From Geminicoccaceae bacterium (GTDB lineage Bacteria; Pseudomonadota; Alphaproteobacteria; Geminicoccales; Geminicoccaceae): a stretch of DNA of 64,000 bases. This document shows positions 48,597 to 57,072 of this stretch, in pieces. Both the position numbers and the translations under genes were made by a program. The notes below the pieces were generated by a model. The model was not told the DNA's origin. It made no database searches and saw nothing but the letters and a program-made list of their open reading frames with translations. The stretch is from the NCBI GenBank assembly GCA_025999455.1, contig AP024683.1, positions 1,061,501 through 1,125,500 of the forward strand. Reading direction: 5' to 3'. Numbering within the stretch: the stretch's first letter is position 1; each line of letters starts with the position of its first letter.

Positions 48597-49469
48597 TCAG
48601 ACCGCCCGACCGAAGAGGCCCGTCGGCCGGAGCAGGAGCGTCGCGATGAAGATCGCGAAGATCCCGATCTGGCCGAGGCTCTCGCCGAGGAAGAGGCCGC
48701 CCAGGCTCTCGACGACACCGATCAGGAGCCCGCCCCAGAACGCCCCCCAGAAGCTCCCCATCCCGCCGAGCACGACGATCGTGAAGGCGATCAAGACGAA
48801 GCCGTGGCCGACCTGGGGCGAGACGTAATAGGTGGGCAACAAGAGGCAGGCGGCGGCGCCGAGCGTGGCGGTGCCGATCGCGAAGGCGAGGGCGAAGACG
48901 TGGTCGACGTCGATGCCCACGAGCCGTGCCGCCTCGCGCTCCTTCGCCACCGCCCGGATCGCGCGGCCGAGATCGGTCGCGCGTACGACTGCCCAGAGCG
49001 CGAGGACCGCGACGAGGGCTCCCGCCGCCGCGGCGAGTTTGGCCGCCGGCAGGAGTGCCGGGCCCACCGCGACCATCTCGAAGGCCCAGCCCGTCTCGAT
49101 CGTGCGGGTGTCCGAACGGAAGAGCGCGAGCGCCAGGTTCTCGAGCACGAGCGCCACGCCGAGGGTCACGAGGAGCACCGCCTCCTCGCGTCCGCGGCTC
49201 GCCTTCGCGACGACGTAGCGATGGAGCAGATAGCCGACCACGCCCGCGGCCGGGACGAGGATCGGGATCGCCGCGTAGGGATCGAGACCGACCCGCTCGA
49301 CGAGGAAGTAGACGGCGTAGAGCGCCGCCATCAACAACGCACCGTGGGCGAAGTTGATGATGTGCAACACGCCGTAGACGAGGCTCAGCCCGAGCGCCAC
49401 GAGCGCGTAGACCGCGCCGTTGGCGAGGCCGTGGATCAGCGAGGCGGCGAGGATCGAAGGCTCGAGCAT
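48597..49469 (-). CDS. livH: Branched-chain-type ABC transporter permease LivH
   Basis: This inner-membrane permease (290 residues, about eight helices) pairs with LivM. GLANGAVYALVALGLSLVYGV near 14-34 and INFAHGALLM near 38 are family signatures. The coupling loop AVAKEREAARLVGIDVDHV is near 168, and VLGGMGSFWGAFWGGLLIG near 222 is the conserved exit motif. The start is ATG 49469, 67 bases after the binding-protein gene, the widest gap inside the operon. Confidence 0.92.
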   Translation of the reverse strand: MLEPSILAASLIHGLANGAVYALVALGLSLVYGVLHIINFAHGALLMAALYAVYFLVERVGLDPYAAIPILVPAAGVVGYLLHRYVVAKASRGREEAVLLVTLGVALVLENLALALFRSDTRTIETGWAFEMVAVGPALLPAAKLAAAAGALVAVLALWAVVRATDLGRAIRAVAKEREAARLVGIDVDHVFALAFAIGTATLGAAACLLLPTYYVSPQVGHGFVLIAFTIVVLGGMGSFWGAFWGGLLIGVVESLGGLFLGESLGQIGIFAIFIATLLLRPTGLFGRAV

Positions 49470-49536
49470 GGGCGTCGCGAGGGGCGCGGCGACCGGCGGG
49501 AGGAGGGGCCACCGGTCGCCGCGCGGGCTCCGGCCG

Positions 49537-50772
49537 TCAGGCCCGCGGCATCGGGAAGACGGGCCGGGCCGAAGCGAACTCGGCTGGGAAGATCACCTCG
49601 ATCGTACCGTTCAGCACCTGGGTGTTCACGGGCCGCGCCCCCTCGTTCTGGCCGTTCACGAACCGGGTCGGCCCGTAGGGCATGAAGTGCCCGTCCCAGC
49701 TGCTCGTCGCGAGGGCTTCGACGATCCGCTCGCGGCTCGCCGACCCGGCCCGCTCGAGCGCATCGGCCAAGAGCCGCACGGCCTCGTGGGCGAGGAAGAC
49801 TTCGTAGGTGTAATAGAGGCCCTTGGCCTCGGCCTTGCGGCGCAGCTCCAGCGCCTCCGCCTTGCGCGGATCGTACCAATGGTTGCAGTCCATGATGTAC
49901 GCCGCGTCGTCCGGGAACTCCTTGACGAACTTGAAGCTCGAGGCGGCGCCACCGAGGACCGAGTAGATCGCCTTGGGCCGCACCCCCTGCTGCCGCATGG
50001 TCCGCGCGAGCAGCACGTACTCGTTGTAATAGTTGGCGGGGATCACGATGTCCGGGGCCAGAGCCTTGAGCTTGAGCACGACGTTCGTGAAGTCGCGCGT
50101 CGGGTTGGCGTGCTTGGCCACCTCGACGACCTCGAAGCCGCGCGCCGGCAACTCCTTCTGCAGGAGCTGCGCGGTCCCGGTGCCGAACAGGCTCTCCTCG
50201 TGGACGATCGCGACCGTGCGGGCGGGCTTCCCGGCGGCGTCGTTCAGGGCCACGAGATTGTCGATCGCGATCTTGGCGATCACCCCGTAGCCCGGGCAGA
50301 AGCGGAAGGTGTTCGTGAGCCCGCGTTGGACGATCTGGTCGGACACGCCGACGTCCACGATGTGCGGGATGCCGTACCGCGCGGCACTCTGGGTCGTGGC
50401 GAGGCTGATGGCGCTCGCGTAAGCGCCGACGATCGCCGCCACGCCGGCCTCGTTCATCTTCTCGACCTCGGCCGCGCCGACCTCGGGCTTGGATTGCGCA
50501 TCGCCAAGCACGGGCTCGAGCTTGGCCCCACCCAGCGACTTGATCCCGCCCGCGGCGTTGATCGCCTCGATCGCCAGGAGCGCACCCTCGCGGCATTGCT
50601 GGCCGGAGAAGGCGAGGAAACCCGTGACCGGGTGGAGGAGCCCGATCTTCACGGGCGCCGGTTGGGCGCGGAGGATCGCCGGGGCGGCGAGCGCCGCGGC
50701 ACCGAAGGCGGTGCCCGCGAGCAGATGGCGGCGGGACAGGCTCGAGCGGGAAAAGATGGCGGGTCGGTTCAC
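49537..50772 (-). CDS. ABC transporter substrate-binding protein, branched-chain type, Tat-like signal
   Basis: This periplasmic binding protein (411 residues, Peripla_BP_6 fold) belongs to the importer encoded downstream. The leader SSLSRRHLLAGTAFGAAA has a twin-arginine motif and ends at about residue 36 (RAQPAP). VKIGLLHPVTGFLAFSGQQC opens the mature domain. GAYASAISLATTQSAARYGIPHI and VHEESLFGTGTAQLL are characteristic of amide, urea or aromatic-acid binders as well as leucine binders. The ligand is unknown. GTG 50772 overlaps the regulator stop as GTGA. The long frame upstream is shadow. Confidence 0.9.
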   Translation of the reverse strand: MNRPAIFSRSSLSRRHLLAGTAFGAAALAAPAILRAQPAPVKIGLLHPVTGFLAFSGQQCREGALLAIEAINAAGGIKSLGGAKLEPVLGDAQSKPEVGAAEVEKMNEAGVAAIVGAYASAISLATTQSAARYGIPHIVDVGVSDQIVQRGLTNTFRFCPGYGVIAKIAIDNLVALNDAAGKPARTVAIVHEESLFGTGTAQLLQKELPARGFEVVEVAKHANPTRDFTNVVLKLKALAPDIVIPANYYNEYVLLARTMRQQGVRPKAIYSVLGGAASSFKFVKEFPDDAAYIMDCNHWYDPRKAEALELRRKAEAKGLYYTYEVFLAHEAVRLLADALERAGSASRERIVEALATSSWDGHFMPYGPTRFVNGQNEGARPVNTQVLNGTIEVIFPAEFASARPVFPMPRA

Positions 50773-51644
50773 GGGACGGCCTCCTCTCGAGGATCCTCGG
50801 TCGATCGGGTGGCGGCGGGCTCCGCGGCACGGGACGGCACCCAGGTCCGGGTGCCGTCGGCGCGAGTTCGATCGAGCGCCATGCGCAGCCGGTAGCGATC
50901 GGGCCGGTAGAGCCCGGTGATGTGTTCGACGACCCGGTCGCTCTCGTCGCGCACGATCCGGGTGATCTCGAGCAGCGGCGAGCCGATCGGTACTTCGAGG
51001 AGCCGCGCCACGCGCGGTTCGGCGGGCCGCGCGCTCACGACCTGATCGGCCCGGGCGACCCGCACGCCGGCCCGCTCGAGCAGGACGAGGAGCGGGGTCG
51101 TGGCGAGCGCCTCGCGGCCGATCCGCGCGCCGATCTCGGCCGGAACCCAAGTCTCGAGATGGGAGAACGGGCCTTCCTCGAGCGAGCGGACCCGGAGCGC
51201 GTAGAGCATGGGCGTGCCGACCGGGATCCCGGCCGCCCGGGCGACGGGGGCCGGTGCCGGCCGTTCCTCGCAGGCGAGCAGACGGACCTGCGTTTCGAGC
51301 CCCATCGCCACGAGGTTCTCGAACAGCCCTTCGAGGGTGGCACGGACCTCGCGCACGCCGGCTTCCGGGCGGAGCCGAGTGCCGCGCCCGGGCGCCCGCT
51401 CGATCCAACCCTCGGCCTCGAGTTCGGCGAGCGCCCGCCGCGCGGTGACCCGGGCGACCCCGAACTCGGCGACGATCTCGTGCTCGCTCGGGAGGCGGCC
51501 GTCGGCGGCGTAGCGGCCGGCTTCGATTCGGCTGCGCAGGACGAGATAGACCCGATGCCAGAGCGGCATCGGCGAGCGTTCGGCGAGTTCGCCCGGCGGC
51601 GCGCGTCGACCGTCCATCCGTGGTGAGCTCGCCTCCCTGCGCAT
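50769..51644 (-). CDS. GntR-family regulator with UTRA ligand domain (HutC subfamily)
   Basis: This 291-residue predicted local regulator of the catabolic operon has a winged helix-turn-helix at about 22-90 (LWHRVYLVLRSRIEAGRY, LPSEHEIVAEFGVARVTARRALAEL split by the turn, GWIERAPGRGTRL). A UTRA ligand-binding domain spans about 110-270, ending with EHITGLYRPDRYRLRM. ATG 51644 coincides with the predicted transcription start, so the message may be leaderless. ATG 51617 is the alternative, with GGGAGG rather far upstream. It is the first gene of the operon and overlaps the binding-protein gene by GTGA. A perfect palindrome lies over its -10 box, which suggests autorepression. Confidence 0.88.
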   Translation of the reverse strand: MRREASSPRMDGRRAPPGELAERSPMPLWHRVYLVLRSRIEAGRYAADGRLPSEHEIVAEFGVARVTARRALAELEAEGWIERAPGRGTRLRPEAGVREVRATLEGLFENLVAMGLETQVRLLACEERPAPAPVARAAGIPVGTPMLYALRVRSLEEGPFSHLETWVPAEIGARIGREALATTPLLVLLERAGVRVARADQVVSARPAEPRVARLLEVPIGSPLLEITRIVRDESDRVVEHITGLYRPDRYRLRMALDRTRADGTRTWVPSRAAEPAATRSTEDPREEAVP

Positions 51645-51648
51645 GCCG

Positions 51649-51664
51649 CATTGTTCGAACAATG
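51649..51664. promoter_or_regulatory. Perfect 16-bp palindrome, likely GntR operator
   Basis: CATTGTTCGAACAATG reads the same on both strands. It lies between the divergent regulator and cyclophilin genes, four bases from the regulator ATG. It is AT-rich within GC-rich DNA and has the size and symmetry expected of a HutC-type operator. It overlaps the predicted -10 of the operon promoter. Confidence 0.6.
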
Positions 51665-51679
51665 GGACAAAGCCGTCAA
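51650..51679 (-). promoter_or_regulatory. Candidate promoter of the catabolic operon
   Basis: On the minus strand TTGACG (51679-51674) and AACAAT (51655-51650) are 18 bases apart. The -10 lies within the palindromic operator. A start of transcription about seven bases on would fall at or next to the regulator ATG. Confidence 0.45.
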
Positions 51680-51759
51680 GGCCGATCCGCGCCGGCTTTG
51701 CCCGCCGCAGCCGATGCGCTAGGTTCGTGGCACCGCGTTCCACCCGAAGGACCTGCCGC

Positions 51760-52305
51760 ATGCGCTCCCGCCTCGCCCGCCTCGGCCTCGCCGCCGCGGC
51801 CTGCTTCGCCGTCGCCGAGCCGGCCGGTGCCGCCGACCCGGAGAACACGCTCTTGATCGACCTTTCGACCGGCGGTCGGGTGGTGATCGAGATGTTGCCC
51901 GAAATCGCGCCCAAGCACGTCGCCCGCATCAAGGAGCTCGCCCGCGCCGGCTTCTACGACGGGATCGTCTTCCACCGGGTGATCGACGGCTTCATGGCCC
52001 AGACCGGTGATCCGACCGGCACCGGGACGGGCGGGTCGGGGCGCGGCAAGCTGCCGGCCGAGTTCTCCAAGGTGCCGTTCGAGCGCGGCGTGGTCGGCAT
52101 GGCGCGCACGCCGGACCCGAACAGCGCCGACAGCCAGTTCTTCATCATGTTCGCCCCGGCGCCGCACCTGAACGGCCAGTACACGGTCTGGGGCCGGGTC
52201 GTCGAAGGCATGGAGTTCGTCGACAAGATCGCCCGCACCGAGCCGCGTCGGCCGGCCCAGCTCGATCGGATGATCAAGGTCCGGGTCGCCGCCGACCAGC
52301 GCTGA
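51760..52305 (+). CDS. Cyclophilin-type peptidyl-prolyl isomerase, exported
   Basis: This 181-residue isomerase catalyses cis-trans change of X-Pro bonds. A signal peptide covers 1-24 (MRSRLARLGLAAAACFAVAE, cleavage after GAA). The short bacterial cyclophilin core follows: HVARIKELARAGFYDGIVFHRVIDGFMAQTGDP split near residues 45-77 with the catalytic Arg in FHR, then SADSQFFIMFA, and LNGQYTVWGRVVEGMEFVDKI. GAAGGA precedes ATG 51760. A periplasmic folding role is likely. It diverges from the GntR operon and is followed by an epimerase gene after 20 bases. Confidence 0.93.
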   Translation: MRSRLARLGLAAAACFAVAEPAGAADPENTLLIDLSTGGRVVIEMLPEIAPKHVARIKELARAGFYDGIVFHRVIDGFMAQTGDPTGTGTGGSGRGKLPAEFSKVPFERGVVGMARTPDPNSADSQFFIMFAPAPHLNGQYTVWGRVVEGMEFVDKIARTEPRRPAQLDRMIKVRVAADQR

Positions 52306-52325
52306 GCGGGGCGGGAGGTCGGCTC

Positions 52326-53324
52326 GTGGCCGTGCTCGTGACCGGGGCCGCCGGCTTCGTCGGCATGCACGTGGCCGCGGCACTCCTGGAGCGCGGCGAA
52401 GCCGTGCTCGGCGTCGACAATCTCAACAGCTATTACGATCCGGCCCTCAAACGAGCCCGGCTGGCCGAACTCGAGCGCCGGCCGGGCTTCCGCTTCACCC
52501 GGCTCGACCTCGCCGAGGAAGCGGAGGTCCAGGCCTTCGCCCGGGCGCATGCCGAGGAGATCCGCACGGTCGTCCATCTCGCGGCGCAAGCCGGTGTCCG
52601 CTTCAGCCTCGAGCGGCCGATGGAGTACGTCCGCTCGAACCTGGTCGGCCACATGGTCGTCCTCGAGACCTGCCGGCACCATCTGCCGCGGCTCGAACAT
52701 CTCGTCTATGCGAGCTCGAGCTCGGTCTACGGCGCCAACGAGAAGGTGCCGTTCGCGGTCGGCGACCCGGTCGAGAAGCCGGTCTCCCTCTACGCCGCGA
52801 CCAAGCGGTCCGACGAGATCCTCTCGCAGGTCTACGCCCATCTCTACGGCATTCCGCAGACCGGGCTGCGCTTCTTCACCGTCTACGGCCCCTGGGGCCG
52901 GCCGGACATGGCCTATTACGCCTTCACCGACGCGATCACCGCCGGCCGGCCGATCACGCTCTTCAACGAAGGCCGGATGCGGCGCGACTTCACCTGGATC
53001 GGCGACGTGGTCGAAGGCGTGCTCGCCGCCCTCGACCGGCCACCCGCCGCCGAGCCGGGCCGGCCGCCGCACCGGCTCTACAATCTCGGCAACCACGAGC
53101 CGGTCGAGCTCCGCCACTTCGTCGCGGTGCTCGAGCGGGCGATCGGCAAGAAGGCGGAGATCCGGCTCGCGCCCATGCAGCCGGGCGACGTGGTCGAGAC
53201 CTTCGCCGACATCGACGCCACGACCCGCGATCTGGGTTGGCGGCCGACCACCCCGATCGAGGAAGGCCTACCGCGCTTCGTCGCCTGGCACCGCGCCTAT
53301 CACGGCATGCGCGGCTCGGGCTGA
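52326..53324 (+). CDS. NAD-dependent epimerase, UDP-glucuronate 4-epimerase type
   Basis: This extended short-chain dehydrogenase (332 residues) has VTGAAGFVGMHVAAALLERG at 5-24 and DNLNSYYDPALKRARL near 32, a mark of the UDP-glucuronate epimerase group. LAAQAGVRFSLERPMEY follows, then SSSSVYGAN and LYAATKRSDEIL with the Tyr-x3-Lys pair. FTVYGPWGRPDMAYYAFT and RDFTWIGDVVEG complete the set. It probably makes UDP-galacturonate for surface polysaccharide. The start is GTG 52326. Its last 57 bases overlap the end of plsC on the other strand. Confidence 0.9.
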   Translation: MAVLVTGAAGFVGMHVAAALLERGEAVLGVDNLNSYYDPALKRARLAELERRPGFRFTRLDLAEEAEVQAFARAHAEEIRTVVHLAAQAGVRFSLERPMEYVRSNLVGHMVVLETCRHHLPRLEHLVYASSSSVYGANEKVPFAVGDPVEKPVSLYAATKRSDEILSQVYAHLYGIPQTGLRFFTVYGPWGRPDMAYYAFTDAITAGRPITLFNEGRMRRDFTWIGDVVEGVLAALDRPPAAEPGRPPHRLYNLGNHEPVELRHFVAVLERAIGKKAEIRLAPMQPGDVVETFADIDATTRDLGWRPTTPIEEGLPRFVAWHRAYHGMRGSG

Positions 53325-54050
53325 GACCCCGGCCTCCAACACCCGCTGGCGGGCCTCGATCCGCTCCTCGAGGAGGGTCATGAAGCGCTGCCGGTCGAGC
53401 CCCGGCGGGATCGGCTCCAGGAGCTCGACGACCGCGCGGCCGGGCCGCTTCACGAAGGACCGGCGTGGCCAGAAGAGCCCGGTGTTCAACGCCACGGGCA
53501 CCACCGGGACGCCGAGCGCGGCGTAGAGTGCGGCCACGCCCGATTTGTAATCGGGCGGCGCGCCGGGTGGTTTCCTCGTTCCCTCGGGGAAGATCACGAT
53601 CGAACAGCCGCGCTCGACCGCCGTGCGGGCCCCGCGCACGAGCGACTTCAACGCCGTGGCGGCACCGCCCCGGTCGACGAAGATGTTGCCCGAACGGCCG
53701 AGATAGAGCGCGAAGACCGGGATCCGGCCGAGCTCGCGCTTGAGACCGTAGACGACGTCGGTGCGGATCGTGTGGAAGAGCAGCGTGTCGAGCGCCGATT
53801 GATGCTTGGCGGCGAAGATGACGGGGCCTTCGGGCAGCCGCTCGAGCCCGCGGATCTCGACCTCGAGCCCGACGATCCGGCGCAGGAGCCCGAGCACCCC
53901 GCGCATCCAGAGACGGGCGTAGAGGCGGACCCCGTGGGGCGAGAGGAAGGGCAGGGCCGGCAGGCCCGCGATCGCCGCGACCGTCGTGTAGGCGAAGAAC
54001 AGCACGTTGAAGGCCGCCGAGCGCAGCCAGACGATCGGCCCGTCCTGCAC
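53268..54050 (-). CDS. plsC: 1-acyl-sn-glycerol-3-phosphate acyltransferase
   Basis: This membrane-associated acyltransferase (260 residues) makes phosphatidic acid. A hydrophobic N-terminal helix (about 10-35) precedes the domain. AAKHQSALDT near 80 contains the catalytic H-x4-D, IFVDRGGAATALKSL the glycerol-phosphate site, and IVIFPEGTRKPPG near 150 the FPEGT motif. I choose GTG 54050 because GGGGAGG lies five bases upstream and the family start fits; a TTG at 54107 would add 19 unrelated residues. It follows ftsX on the same strand. Confidence 0.92.
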   Translation of the reverse strand: MQDGPIVWLRSAAFNVLFFAYTTVAAIAGLPALPFLSPHGVRLYARLWMRGVLGLLRRIVGLEVEIRGLERLPEGPVIFAAKHQSALDTLLFHTIRTDVVYGLKRELGRIPVFALYLGRSGNIFVDRGGAATALKSLVRGARTAVERGCSIVIFPEGTRKPPGAPPDYKSGVAALYAALGVPVVPVALNTGLFWPRRSFVKRPGRAVVELLEPIPPGLDRQRFMTLLEERIEARQRVLEAGVSARAAHAVIGAVPGDEAR

Positions 54051-54114
54051 ACCCTCCTCCCCGCGTCGACGCTCGCCGATCCAAGCGGCCGCGGATCGAT
54101 CCGGCAAGCCGCGC

Positions 54115-54996
54115 TCAGCGCAGTCGGGCGAGCCCGTAGACGGCGGCCAGTCGTGCCGAGAGGGTGATCAGGAGGGCGGCCAGGACCGGCACGATCGCGA
54201 GCAGGATCCAATCGAGCGGCCGCGGGACGACCGGGACGAGGCGGACCCCCCAGAGCGCCGGCAGGTGGACGAGGCCCAGGATCGTCGCGAGCGCGAGGGC
54301 GAAGCCGACGCTGCCGCCACGCAGCGCGCTCGCCATGGCGTGGAGCTCGAATTGGCGGGCGACGTAGCGGTCGGGCGCGCCGAGCAGCCGCAGGAGATCG
54401 ACCGTCTCGTCGTGCAGATCGAGGCTCGAGCGGGTGACCACGACCACCGCCACGACGAGGACGAGGAGGACGAGGAGCCCGGCACCCCCGCCGATCCAGC
54501 GCAGCCGGAGCGCCACCTCCTCGAGCGCGCCGCCGGTCGGGCTCGTTTCCTCGACCATCGCACCGGGAGCGACCGCCCGCACGCGGCGCGTGAGGTCTTC
54601 GACGTCCGGGACGACGCCCGGCTGGAAGCGGACGTCGAGCAGCCGCGGCAGCAGGATCTCGGCGCGGGCTTCCGGCGAAACGCGGCCGATCCAGGGCTCG
54701 ACGAGTTTGTCGAGCTCGTCCTTCGAGACGAGCGCCGTCCAGGCGACACCGGGTAGCTGCTCGAGCAGGCTGCGCACTTGCGCGAGCTCGGCCTCGGCCT
54801 CGGCCGGATCCTCGACCGCCGGCAGGGCCACGGTGACGATCCGCGGCCGCTCGGCGAGCCGGTCGACCGCGCTTTGGGAGAAGATCGCGACGGCACAGGC
54901 GAGCACCGCCAAGAAGACGAGCCCGCCGATGAGCCAGGCGAGGAAACGGCTCGCCGGGGTGTCGTCGAGCGGGAGATCGAGCTCGGCCGCGCTCAT
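54115..54996 (-). CDS. ftsX: Cell division protein FtsX
   Basis: This is the membrane subunit (293 residues) of the FtsEX complex, which couples division to septal wall hydrolase activation. There is a first helix at about 18-42, a periplasmic loop to about 170 (TALVSKDELDKLVEPWIG), then three helices (about 175-195, 220-245, 265-285). ALRLRWIGGGAGLLVLLVLV and LHDETVDLLRLLGAPDRYVARQFE split across helix 2 are FtsX marks. ATG 54996 is four bases after ftsE. Only four helices and no ATPase fit the family. Confidence 0.92.
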   Translation of the reverse strand: MSAAELDLPLDDTPASRFLAWLIGGLVFLAVLACAVAIFSQSAVDRLAERPRIVTVALPAVEDPAEAEAELAQVRSLLEQLPGVAWTALVSKDELDKLVEPWIGRVSPEARAEILLPRLLDVRFQPGVVPDVEDLTRRVRAVAPGAMVEETSPTGGALEEVALRLRWIGGGAGLLVLLVLVVAVVVVTRSSLDLHDETVDLLRLLGAPDRYVARQFELHAMASALRGGSVGFALALATILGLVHLPALWGVRLVPVVPRPLDWILLAIVPVLAALLITLSARLAAVYGLARLR

Positions 54997-55000
54997 CGCC

Positions 55001-55735
55001 TCACTCCGCGGCGGCCCGGTCGGTCGGCAACGGCCGGATCAGTCGCCCCCGCTCGATGTGCAGCACGGGGAAGGCCCAGCGGCGGAGGAGCTCGCGCGAG
55101 TGCGTCGCGAGGACCACCGCGGTGCCGAGCCGGTGCAGCTCGCTGAAAAGGAACATGAGCCGTTCGACCCGCGCCGGCTCGACGTTGCTCGTGGGCTCGT
55201 CGGCGAGCAGGAGGTCGGGCTTGGTGACCACCGCGCGGGCCACCGAGACGAGCTGGCGTTGGCCCATCGAGAGCTGGGCGGGCTTGGCTTCCATCCGTTC
55301 GGCGAGGCCGAGCCAGCTCAACATCTGCGAGACGTAGGCCGAAATCTGCTCCTCGTCGGCCCCGCCGATCCGCAGAGGCAACGCCACGTTGTCGAAGGCG
55401 CTCAAATGATCGAGGAGCCGGAAATCCTGGAACACCACGCCGATCCGCCGGCGCAATCGGCCGAGCTCGTCGCGGTCGACGAGGGCGACGTCGCGGCCGA
55501 ACAGGACGACGGTCCCGCGCGACGGCGGCGCGGACAAGGCCATCACGCGCAGAAGCGAGCTCTTCCCGGCGCCGCTCGGCCCGACGAGATAGTGAAAGGT
55601 TCCGGCGTTGATCGTAAGGTCGATGTCGCGTAGGACTTCGTCGCCGGAGCCGTACCGCATGCCGACTCCGTGCAGCTGCAGGATGGCCCGCCCGCTCCGG
55701 TCCTCGTCCACCGCTCCGCTCGACCCGGCCGACAT
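55001..55735 (-). CDS. ftsE: Cell division ATP-binding protein FtsE, divergent motifs
   Basis: This is the ATPase (244 residues) of FtsEX. Walker A is GPSGAGKSSLLR near 52, Q-loop VFQDFRLLDHLSAFDNVALPLR near 98, and Walker B LLLADEPTSN near 175, with switch VLATHSREL. Two motifs differ from the FtsE norm: the signature is LSMGQRQLVS instead of LSGGEQQRV, and the D-loop is SNVEP rather than GNLDP/GNVDP, with Glu for Asp. A 20-residue acidic N-terminal extension is also present. The context with ftsX makes the assignment safe. It diverges from the zinc-ribbon gene across 93 bases. Confidence 0.9.
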   Translation of the reverse strand: MSAGSSGAVDEDRSGRAILQLHGVGMRYGSGDEVLRDIDLTINAGTFHYLVGPSGAGKSSLLRVMALSAPPSRGTVVLFGRDVALVDRDELGRLRRRIGVVFQDFRLLDHLSAFDNVALPLRIGGADEEQISAYVSQMLSWLGLAERMEAKPAQLSMGQRQLVSVARAVVTKPDLLLADEPTSNVEPARVERLMFLFSELHRLGTAVVLATHSRELLRRWAFPVLHIERGRLIRPLPTDRAAAE

Positions 55736-55828
55736 GCTCGCCTCATATTGCAGATCGCGCGAAATTCGTCCACTGGGGACCAACCGAGAGGCGAGATGCC
55801 GCCGCTCGCCTAGCCTTCGGGGCGAGCC

Positions 55829-56557
55829 ATGATCGTCACCTGTCCGGGCTGTGGCGCGAGCTTCCGGGTCGACCCGGCGCGGCTCGGGCCGCAAGGGCGG
55901 CGGGTGCGGTGCTCGGCCTGTGGCCATCGCTGGCTCGTCCGCCCGGAGTCCGAGCCGGCGAGTGCGGCACCGGCGGCCGAGCCTCGCGAGGCGGCGGCAC
56001 CGGCTCGGGTCGAACGGACCGCCAATCTCTCCGTCGTCGCGGGTGACACGGCGAAGGCGGGCGGGTTCGACGAGCCGCCACCACCGCTCGCGGCCGCGCC
56101 GCCGCTCGGCCAGCCACCTTCGGGCCGCGGGGTGGCGATCGCCGGCTGGCTCGTCGTCGTGCTCCTCCTCCTCGTGCTCGCGGGGCTCGTGGTCGGTCGC
56201 AACGAGGTGGTCGCGGCCTTCCCGCAGGCCCTCGCGATCTACGATCGGCTCGGCCTGCCCGTCACGGCACGGCTCGGCCTCGAGCTCCGCGGTCTCACCG
56301 CACGGCGGCTCGAGGAGCACGGGGTGACGGTGTTCCTCGTCGAAGGCGAAGTCCACAACCTCACCCGCTCCGAACGTCCCGTCCCGCCGGTGCGCGTGGC
56401 CTTGCTCGACGGCGAAGGCCGCGAGCTCGATTCCGCACTCTTCCGCGCCGCCCAGCCGACCGTGGCCGGCAACGGGGTCGTCCGGTTCGAGGCCAAGATG
56501 CTCGACCCGCCGCTCGCCGCGCGCAGCTTCCGCGTGGCTTTCGAGCCCGGCTCGTGA
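55829..56557 (+). CDS. Zinc-ribbon (MJ0042) and DUF3426-like membrane protein
   Basis: This 242-residue protein has an N-terminal zinc ribbon: IVTCPGCGASFRVD, then RVRCSACGHRW, giving the four cysteines near 5, 8, 28 and 31. A Pro/Ala-rich linker runs to about 105. One membrane helix lies at about 106-124 (LVVVLLLLVLAGLVVG), and a periplasmic DUF3426-like domain ends in FEAKMLDPPLAARSFRVAFE. Genes of this kind often lie beside ftsEX in alphaproteobacteria. Function is unknown; a link to envelope or division is suggested only by position. Confidence 0.85.
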   Translation: MIVTCPGCGASFRVDPARLGPQGRRVRCSACGHRWLVRPESEPASAAPAAEPREAAAPARVERTANLSVVAGDTAKAGGFDEPPPPLAAAPPLGQPPSGRGVAIAGWLVVVLLLLVLAGLVVGRNEVVAAFPQALAIYDRLGLPVTARLGLELRGLTARRLEEHGVTVFLVEGEVHNLTRSERPVPPVRVALLDGEGRELDSALFRAAQPTVAGNGVVRFEAKMLDPPLAARSFRVAFEPGS

Positions 56558-56576
56558 AGCGGTGCCGGAAAGCCCG

Positions 56577-57008
56577 ATGGCCCGCGCGCTGGCCGAGGCC
56601 GAGGCGGCCGCACGGCGCGGCGAGGTCCCGGTCGGCGCCGTCCTGACCGGGCCCGACGGCGAGATCCTCGCCGCCGACGGCAACCGTGTGGAAGAGCTCG
56701 CCGATCCGACCGCGCACGCCGAGATCCTCGTGCTGCGCGCCGCCGCCCGCCGGCTCGGCGTGCCGAGGCTCGTGGGCTGCGATCTCTGGGTCACCCTGGA
56801 GCCTTGCCCGATGTGCGCCTACGCCCTCGCCCTCGCGCGCATCCGCCGGCTCTATTTCGGCGCGGCCGATCCCAAGACCGGGGCGGTCGAGCACGGCCCG
56901 CGGCTCTTCGCGAGCCCGGTCTGCCACCACCGCCCGGAGGTCTACGGCGGGATCGCCGAACGGGCGGCGGGCGAGCTCCTGCGCGACTTCTTCCGCGAGC
57001 GCCGCTGA
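56577..57008 (+). CDS. tadA: tRNA-specific adenosine deaminase
   Basis: This zinc deaminase (143 residues) converts A34 to inosine in tRNA-Arg(ACG). RRGEVPVGAV near 14 is the family start. TAHAEILVLRAA near 45 contains the zinc His and the proton-shuttle Glu, and LEPCPMCAYAL near 75 has the two zinc cysteines. YFGAADPKTGAVEHG follows. ATG 56577 has GGAAAG five bases upstream; a GTG at 56562 would add five residues. It is 19 bases after the zinc-ribbon gene and probably co-transcribed. Confidence 0.93.
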   Translation: MARALAEAEAAARRGEVPVGAVLTGPDGEILAADGNRVEELADPTAHAEILVLRAAARRLGVPRLVGCDLWVTLEPCPMCAYALALARIRRLYFGAADPKTGAVEHGPRLFASPVCHHRPEVYGGIAERAAGELLRDFFRERR

Positions 57009-57072
57009 TCGGGCGCGCCCTGCCGGTCGGCGCGGACCGGCCGCGTGGCGGTTCGGCGATCGCCCCCGACGC

